Part shown: positions 55,532 to 64,000 of the stretch, one piece after another
Position numbering within the stretch: position 1 is the stretch's first letter
Layout of the letters: every line of letters begins with the position of its first letter
Origin: Dryas octopetala
Lineage: Eukaryota > Streptophyta > Magnoliopsida > Rosales > Rosaceae
Reading direction: 5' to 3'
NCBI GenBank assembly: GCA_963921425.1
Contig: OY992832.1
Span: 32,507,475-32,571,474 of the forward strand
DNA: 64,000 nucleotides
Notes under the pieces: generated by a model
What the model was told of the DNA's origin: nothing
The model's input: the letters and a program-made list of their open reading frames with translations, nothing else
Databases searched by the model: none
Program-made: the position numbers and the translations under genes

Positions 55532-56040
55532 AGAAGAACCAATGTTTTTTCACAAGATAAAGGAGAGAAAGAATTGGAAAACTGATCAAGAGTTAGAACC
55601 AATGTTTTTTCACAAGATAAATTAGGGAAAGAACTGGAAAATTGAACAAGATTTGTTGTTTTGCAGATTTTGTGGGATTCTCTTGGTTGTGCTGCATATG
55701 GAAAAGAATTAGATACAATATTTTTTGTTATTTTCAGCACCCAATGTTTTGGCAATTTCTTTTATGGACATGTTTGAAATATTTTGTTGAGTATTTTGAT
55801 GATAATTAAAGATGAGTACTTTTGTCATTTATTTTCTGTTATACCATGATTTAGAGAGAGATGTGAGGGAGTTTGACTGTTATACAAGTTTGTGTAGGAG
55901 GAGTGGAAGAGAAATAAAACATGAAGAAAAAAAAAACATAGGTGGCTTAAAGCCTTCGTGTTGGTATACTGGTTTCCAACCCACTTTTTTTGTTGGTCTG
56001 AAATTTCATTTGTTAAAAGTTAACTCAAGTGGGTTAAAGG

Positions 56041-57263
56041 CATGGTATTAAATTTCAAAAATTTTGGCAAAATTTTGGTGAAAATTTTGTTTTTTTGTTT
56101 TTGTTCCGAAATCGAAATATATGTTTCACAATTTTTTGTGAAGATTTCGCCGAAATTTTTGAAATTTATCGAAATTATCAAAATTTTCCTATTTTCTCCA
56201 ACCTCAGAAATTCACCAAAAATAGTACGAGACTCTAAATAATTCACCGAAAAATTATACGGACTCGTATTGATGAATACTAATTTCCTACAACCTCAAAA
56301 TAGTCAAATTGCTTTAAAAAAAAATTATGAAAAATCCTACTCTCATAATTTAATTCTAAAAAAAATAATAATCGCCAAATTCTTGAATTTTCATTTTTTA
56401 AAATTCATTTCCACACAACTAAGTTCTAAAACCACAACCAAAGGTCTAAATTGGTTAAAATAAACTTAAAGAAATTTATAATTCCTTTAAACAAACCATA
56501 AAACAAGTTTGAAAAATTTAAGTAACAAAATTACCAAAAGCCAAAATTTAGGTTGTTACACTCAGTAAAGACAAAACTTGACTAGGTGAGAAGCACGGGA
56601 AAAAAAGGAAGGAAAGATAAAAAAATAAAATTATAAAAAAGGGATTGAAGAGAGAGGCACACGGAAAAATAGTAAAGAAAGAAAAAAAAAGAAAAAGAAA
56701 AAATGAGGGGGGATTTGGGGCCTTTGGGCAATTGGAAGGAAAAAAAAAATGTTTGGGATTTCGTTTATTTATTTTAAACCTTAAACTCTAATACATTTCT
56801 ATATAAAAAAAATAATAAAAAGTATCTTAAAGGGCTTAAAACCTAATATCAGAAAAATATAGTATATAGGGTTTAATGTATAAATTATAGAGTATAAACA
56901 GTATTAGGGTATATAGAGTATATATATTATTAGGGCTTAGATTTTAGTGTATAATTAAATTATACAGTATAAAGAATATACTAATTTTATTTATTCATTA
57001 TATTAATTTTATTTAACAGTATTTGCTTCAGCGCACATTATATTAACCTTATATCACATAAAACCTACTATATAATTTAGTTTCTTCAATATTTTTGTAT
57101 CAATTTAATAGATAATATATTAAATAAACATATGGTAAAGTTTTATTAAAAATTTATGTATTTTGATAGAAATTTCTGTCGTTTCTGTCTAATTTTTGTT
57201 GAAATTTAAAAATTTTCAAAATTTTCACCAAAATTTTCTTGAAATCCGAAATTTAATTCATTG
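56041..57263. mobile_element. hAT element in the right TIR of the MULE
   Basis: A 1223-bp element with ends catggtattaaatttc and, reversed, caatgaattaaatttcg. It is flanked by gttaaagg (56033-56040) and gttaaatg (57264-57271), an 8-bp TSD with one mismatch. The left TIR of the MULE (around 49787) shows the uninterrupted sequence, so the insertion point is certain. No transposase. Related to 46121-47213. Confidence 0.88.
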
Positions 57264-57380
57264 GTTAAATGTTATTTAGCTTAAAAAAAAGGGAAATAAG
57301 TGACTGTGATTGTGCCACATAGATAGGGACTAAGGACTTCCGCAGACTATGGTATGAGGGAAGCAATGTCCTTTCTCCTT

Positions 57381-58177
57381 TATGTGGACATGATGATCAT
57401 GTTTATCTCAATAGAGGGAAAATAAAGATAGTACTTATTTGCTACTAAAAGTTAATGACATGCACAATAAGGCGGATACTAGTTGCTTCTTATGCAGAAA
57501 TATTGGGTAAGTTCTGATGATGATTCAGTAACTAATAGACATATTAAATAATTAAAGATTGGACTCCCTCAAAATTGATTTTAGGTTTGGTAATTGAATC
57601 AAAGGTCAAGGAAATGTAAATGCTTTTGCAATCTTTACTACAAAAAAACATTGAGGTCCAAACCGTACAAATAATCAAAGGTAAGAATGTAGCCTACTCC
57701 TTGTCAAATTTTATTTAAATGTTGAAAGACCATTTCCCACATCAATTTTCTAAATCAAGACTACCCACTAGTGTACCGACTAGCGACTACCCAACGAGTG
57801 ATTTAATTTTGAAAGACAAGCTTACAAACATACTAAAGAAGGTATTAAAGAGGGTATTAACCACCATAATTTTTCAACAACAAACCTATGACAATGCCAA
57901 TGCTAAAATCAACAGTCAACACCAATAAAGAATAATGTGTCCCTGTATATTCACAATATGCGTTTGCTTCAACACAGCTATTTCAAACAATTGTTAAATT
58001 TACAATCAAATTAGAAAAGACATAAAAGAAGAAATAATTATACAGGTATTTCATTTTTAAAACGCTTATATAAAAAAATAAGTTATAATCTTCAGATTTA
58101 ATCACCCAGAAAAGAAAAACCAAAAACGTAAAAGACACAAGATGAGTTGCATTCAACATGGAAAATGAGATCAAACT
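57381..58177. other. RABB1c downstream flank
   Basis: AT-rich DNA with no recognised gene; presumably includes the RABB1c 3' UTR near 58000-58177. A repeated 'actagcgac/actagtgtaccg' word near 57765-57795 seems incidental. Confidence 0.4.
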
Positions 58178-60140
<1,963 letters not shown>

Positions 60141-61275
60141 TCTTCTTCTTACTCAAGTCTTATGTATGAATACGAATTTGAGTGAGATCTTTGGCTTCGA
60201 CTCTCAAACAAGTTTGAATAATCAATCGCAAAAAATTTCAATATGAATCCAAATTCAACTTTATTTTGCTTACATGTGTATATATATAATCAATCACAAG
60301 GAAAGCAACCGAAACAAGAGAGGAAACCAAATGATGAAGGAAAGAGAGGTCAAAGCAAAAGCAAAACAGTTTCCAGCTAAGCAATGTGTCTTCTATACTA
60401 GTACCGCTCTCCGTCCTCGCTGTCCTTTCCTCCTTCACCAATACCAACCCGTTACCGTTCAGTCCATGACCCACTTACTCATTCTCTTTCTTTCTATTTG
60501 GGCCTTGCCCCATTTTACAGGCCCATTATTATTTTTCTCTTTCTTTTGTGGTTCAGTCATCAGTGTCAATCCTAGGTTAATTGGGGGAGTATGAATCCCA
60601 ATCTTGCATGGTGTTTGTACAATGTATTTGGTCTCACCTTTACTCACACATTACCCACCATGTAAAATAGAAGGTCCCTTCTCTCTATTAAAAGGACCCC
60701 TCACCCTTCATCTCACAACTCTCCCTTTCCACTTTCACTTTCTATGTAAAATGTAATATTTCTCCATTATAGTAAAAACCTGACAACAATAACTCTGGAT
60801 TTTTGTGTTCTTGAGTGTGATTCTGATTTACAATTTAATATTATTGATCCAAACACATTTTTTTTTATTTTAAAATGATTTTGTGTTTTTAATAGAAAAC
60901 ATTATTTTTAGAAAGGGTATCAAACGAGCCCTTAATTAGTTAAATTCGCTGTTTGGTTGGCCCTTAATTAATCAATTGTTGCCCATAAGATTTAAACTCT
61001 AAGACCGAACAAATCTGAGAAGGCAATGAACAAATCTGAAAGATGCACAATATATCAACAAATCTGAGAGATGCACAAGTACAACATATAAACAAATCTG
61101 AAAGATGCACAACATATGAACATATAAACAAATCAATTCAGTCCCTAAGTCACTTTCTTTTAGCAAATTAGTGTAATCTACAGTGCTAATTGATTAAATT
61201 CACTTTCTTGTAACAAATCAATTCAGTTCCTAAGTCACTTTCTTTTAACAATTACACAAAAATCCCTAATTGATT
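60141..61275. other. RABB1c promoter side and intergenic DNA
   Basis: The first few hundred bases are the leader and promoter of RABB1c; no clear TATA box choice. At 61005-61130 four copies of 'aacaaatctgagagatgcac' or close variants form a short degenerate tandem array. No other gene. Confidence 0.4.
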
Positions 61276-61800
61276 GAATTTCGAAACCTGCAACAATTAC
61301 ACAAAAATTCCCAAATTTGATTATTTGAATTCGAAACCCTAGTTTCACTGTTTCAGAGTAAGAGAGAGATGAGAGGGTGAGATATGAGAGACGAGAGAAT
61401 GAGAGATGAGACTAGATAGTGAGAGAGATGGCATACATACCTGTTCAGATTAGAAGCTGCGAAGCCTGCGACCCTGCGACCCTGCGACCTTTGAGTCTTC
61501 GACAGAGATGAGAGGCGAGAGGTGACAGAGTGAGAGAGATGACTGAGAGCTGCAATTACACAAAAATCCCCAAATTAGAATTCGAAACCCTAGTTTGAAT
61601 TTGAATTCGAAACCCTAGTGACAGATGAGAGACAGAGATGAGAGGGTGAAGTATGAGAGACGAGAGAGTGAGAGATGAGACATTGAGACTTGAGAGTGAG
61701 AGACAATGAGACATACCTGTTCAATTGCGATTTGCAAAGCCTGCGACGGTGCGACCTTCTAGTTTTCGACAGAGATGGCGAGAGAGAGAGAGAGAGAGAG
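61276..61800. repeat. Tandem duplication, unit about 270 bases, GAGA-rich
   Basis: The stretch 'ttcgaaaccctag' then 'gagatgagagggtgagatat' then 'catacctgttca' then 'gcctgcgac' appears around 61280-61510 and again around 61580-61770, with moderate divergence. Within it, 'gagagatgaga' words recur many times. Ends in a GA run at 61776-61800. Confidence 0.7.
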
Positions 61801-61917
61801 GGCAGCGCGAGTCTCGGTTTGGTGTATGTTTTAGCCTTCAGGTTTGTGTTTTACTGTTTTAATGAATTAAGTTTTTTATTTTTGGGGTTTAGAACTTTAA
61901 ATTGAGTTTCCGTTTGG

Positions 61918-62335
61918 TTTGGTATTTTATTACATTTACAGATATTTTAATATTTTATAAAAATTATAAAACATATATTTTGGGGTTTGGCAAGATTGGG
62001 GTTTTGTTTGGAATTTTATTTGGGGTTTCGTTTGGGGTTTGGTCTTTTTATTATATTTATATATGTTTTATTGTTTTAATGTTTTATAATTTATATAAAA
62101 CATATTTTTTTGAGTTTGGCCATATTGGGGTTTCGTTTGGATTTTGGTCTTTTTATTACATTTATATATGTTTTATTGTTTTAATGCTTTATAATTTATA
62201 TAAAACATATTTTTTTGGGTTTGGCCATATTGGGGTTTCGTTTGGGTTTTGGTCTTTTTATTACATTTATATATGTTTTAAATTTTTTAATGTTTTATAA
62301 TTTATATAAAACATATGTTTTGGGGTTTGAGCAAT
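61918..62335. repeat. Tandem repeat array, unit about 105 bases
   Basis: Four units: each has 'tttattacatttatatatgt', a 'ttttataatttatataaaac' stretch, then 'ttggccatattggggtttcg'. The two middle units (62037-62255) are nearly identical; the outer ones are diverged or shortened. Gives a spurious repetitive ORF. Confidence 0.85.
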
Positions 62336-63215
62336 TGGATTTGGTTTGGGATTTGAGGTTTGGTTTGTCAAATTAGTTTATGTAACTAGACTATATAGAG
62401 TATATCGAATATATAAAATTTTAAATCATAGAGTTTAGGGTTTAGAGAATGAGAGATGAGTTGCAACCAATCCATATACCATAAGTTTTAAATCCTTATA
62501 CCATAAACCCTAAAATCCTATAGGACCTATACCATATCCTAAACCTTATACCATAAATTTTAAATCATATACCTTATATGGCATATACCTTATACACTTA
62601 TACAGTATATAACTATATATTATACCCTAGAACTATACACAATTAAAAATTTTAGTATATAGAGTATAAACTATAAATAATATACTTTTTTTTTTATATA
62701 GAATATAAAGGATATACTAATTTTATTATATAGGGTAATGGGTATAACTAAAATTATATACTAAAACATTATTAATTTATTATTATATTATATATCTAGA
62801 AAATAGGTCATAGGGTTATATAAAATATACTTTAGGGTCTAAACCCTAAAATATAGCTAGGCTAATATTAATTTTAATATTTTATTAGGGTTTAGGGTTT
62901 AAGGTCTAAAGTGTATAAAAATCTATACAAAAAGTGTATAAAAAGTATATAAAATGGTATAAATATGTATAAAAAATATATAAAATGGTATATATATATA
63001 TATGTATAAAAATATAAAAATATATATATTTGTTGCAATTATGCGGTGCGGTGCAGTTAAATGACGTGCGGAACCAAAACCGGAACCGGAGAGCACCGAT
63101 GTGGTTTGGTTTTTTTTGCGATGTTGACTTTTTTTAGTCAACGTGATTTTTTACGATTTTTTGACGGTGTGGTCCTACCGGTTTTGGCGGTGCACGGTTA
63201 AAATGCCCACCCCTG
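62336..63215. mobile_element. AT-rich region ending in a hAT-type terminus
   Basis: The right end 63165-63214 reads, reversed, caggggtgggcattttaacc followed by 'gtgcaccgcc', a very common hAT terminus in plants. 63040-63100 has the matching subterminal 'gcggtgcggtgc' and 'aaccggaacc' words. The left end was not found; the tandem repeats at 61.3-62.3 kb may belong to the same element. 62400-63030 is mostly TATA-rich. Confidence 0.5.
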
Positions 63216-63479
63216 AGTGGAACAGGTTGTTGAACATGGGGTACCAACATTCAATATTTTGGATCAAGTAGGAACGTGTATTCATATTATATTTACAATC
63301 ATTTTGTTAATAGTCTTATATCATATAAATACTAACTTATTTTCTGATTATTTATAATTAAATGTAGGAACATACAACTCTTGGTTGTGATTCACAACAA
63401 CATCATGAAACTAGACAAGCAGACACCAATGTATTGACTCATGCTTTTTAAGGACCTTAGTTTTTCATTTAGATATATA

Positions 63480-64000
63480 TATATATCTAAGCTTCTATCT
63501 CCTCATTTTCTTCTATTAGGGATCCTATGTGTTTCCCAGCTTAACATTTTCAAGTCTTGAAAATTTTGATGTGCTAGAGAACATTTCTTTCACTCAACTA
63601 TAATTTGTCATGTCATGTTAATTTTGTTGTATTAACTTCTGGTTATTGGATTTTGAAGAAATCAATAGGAGGAACCAATGTTTTTTCACAAGATAAAGGA
63701 GGGAAAGAATTGGAAAACTGATCAAGAGTTAGAACCAATGTTTTTTCACAAGATAAATGAGGGAAAGAATTGGAAAATTGAGCAAGATTTGTTGTTTTGC
63801 AAATTTTGTGGGATTCTCCTGGTTGTGCTGCATATGAAAAAGAATTAGATACAATATTTTTTGTTATTTTCAGCACCCAATGTTTTGGTAGTTTCTTTTA
63901 TGGACATGTTTGAAATATTTTGTTGAGTATTTTGAAGATGATTAAAGATGAGTACTTTTGTCATTTATTTTCTGTTATACTATGATTTAGAGAGAGATGT
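63480..64000 (+). mobile_element. Second FAR1-type MULE copy, cut by window edge
   Basis: Matches 51375-51607 joined to 55536-55860 of the first copy: 'cttctatctcctcattttct', 'gaacatttctttcactcaac', then 'aaccaatgttttttcacaag' twice. It lacks the hAT and LINE, giving a natural empty site at about 63665-63680. It continues past base 64000. About 25 bases around 'tacttcatgtgag' and following DNA are missing compared with the first copy. Confidence 0.8.

Larger units (their letters stand above)
49682..57371 (+). mobile_element. FAR1-type Mutator element (MULE), host of three nested insertions
   Basis: Perfect 9-bp TSD tttctcctt at 49673-49681 and 57372-57380. TIRs start GGACAATGCTTCC on the left and, reversed, GGACATTGCTTCC on the right. 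They run inward for over 250 bases, with 'agtccctatctatgtggcac' and 'gttaacttttaacaaatg' in mirror image. Inside is a decayed FAR1-domain transposase start (50472-51290). Nested: a hAT at 51616-55531 which itself holds a LINE, and a second hAT at 56041-57263 inside the right TIR. Without the insertions the element is about 2.5 kb, so most of the transposase was lost. A second copy enters at the right edge of the window. Confidence 0.9.

Noticed and set aside
61902-62300. 132-residue repetitive ORF
   Set aside because: It is the in-frame reading of the 105-bp tandem repeat (the unit length happens to be a multiple of three).

Overview
This is nuclear DNA of a flowering plant. The genes are typical of a eudicot: GT-AG introns, a mitochondrial biotin synthase, plant PPR proteins, a pectin-making GAUT and a plant Rab2. 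The intergenic DNA is AT-rich and crowded with plant transposons. A woody eudicot, perhaps Rosaceae, is my guess from the style of the sequence and is not proven. One 200-base assembly gap lies at 47214-47413.

Host genes, all on the minus strand: the first two exons of biotin synthase BIO2 (1175-2344, rest off the left edge); an intronless PPR gene with an E domain (4218-6182); the LYR-motif gene SDHAF1 (11934-12230); a DYW-type PPR gene whose 5' end was taken from SDHAF1 (21645-23768); GAUT4 with nine coding exons (31953-35601); an unrecognised Ser-rich acidic protein (41866-42399); and RABB1c/Rab2 with six coding exons (58178-60140). Broken host genes: two invertase/pectin-methylesterase inhibitor copies (18532-19027; 27590-30103), a second copy of the DYW gene that lost its DYW end (44393-46094), and captured scraps of glyoxalase I, pectinesterase, a PPR gene and possibly a CRINKLY4-related kinase.

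Three old segmental duplications tie the middle together: about 12.06-13.1 kb with 23.64-24.67 kb (SDHAF1 5' half); 18.5-20.8 kb with 27.56-31.88 kb (inhibitor gene and flanks); 20.8-23.6 kb with 43.5-46.1 kb (DYW gene and its downstream flank). They share a modular look: the DYW gene at 21.6 kb sits exactly where the first and third blocks meet, so it is a chimera.

The rest is a showcase of nested transposons, many with target-site duplications (TSDs) readable by eye. The clearest stack is at 49.7-57.4 kb: a FAR1-type Mutator element with a perfect 9-bp TSD, holding one hAT (8-bp TSD) that holds a 5'-truncated LINE with a 57-bp TSD, plus a second hAT in its right terminal repeat. Others: a Pack-MULE-like element carrying glyoxalase I and pectinesterase pieces (14.6-17.0 kb); a hAT inside a hAT-like element inside the inhibitor pseudogene (28.0-30.0 kb); a very young non-autonomous LTR element with identical 270-bp LTRs carrying a PPR fragment (37.7-39.8 kb); and a TRIM (25.7-26.06 kb). 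No rRNA, tRNA or CRISPR features were seen.
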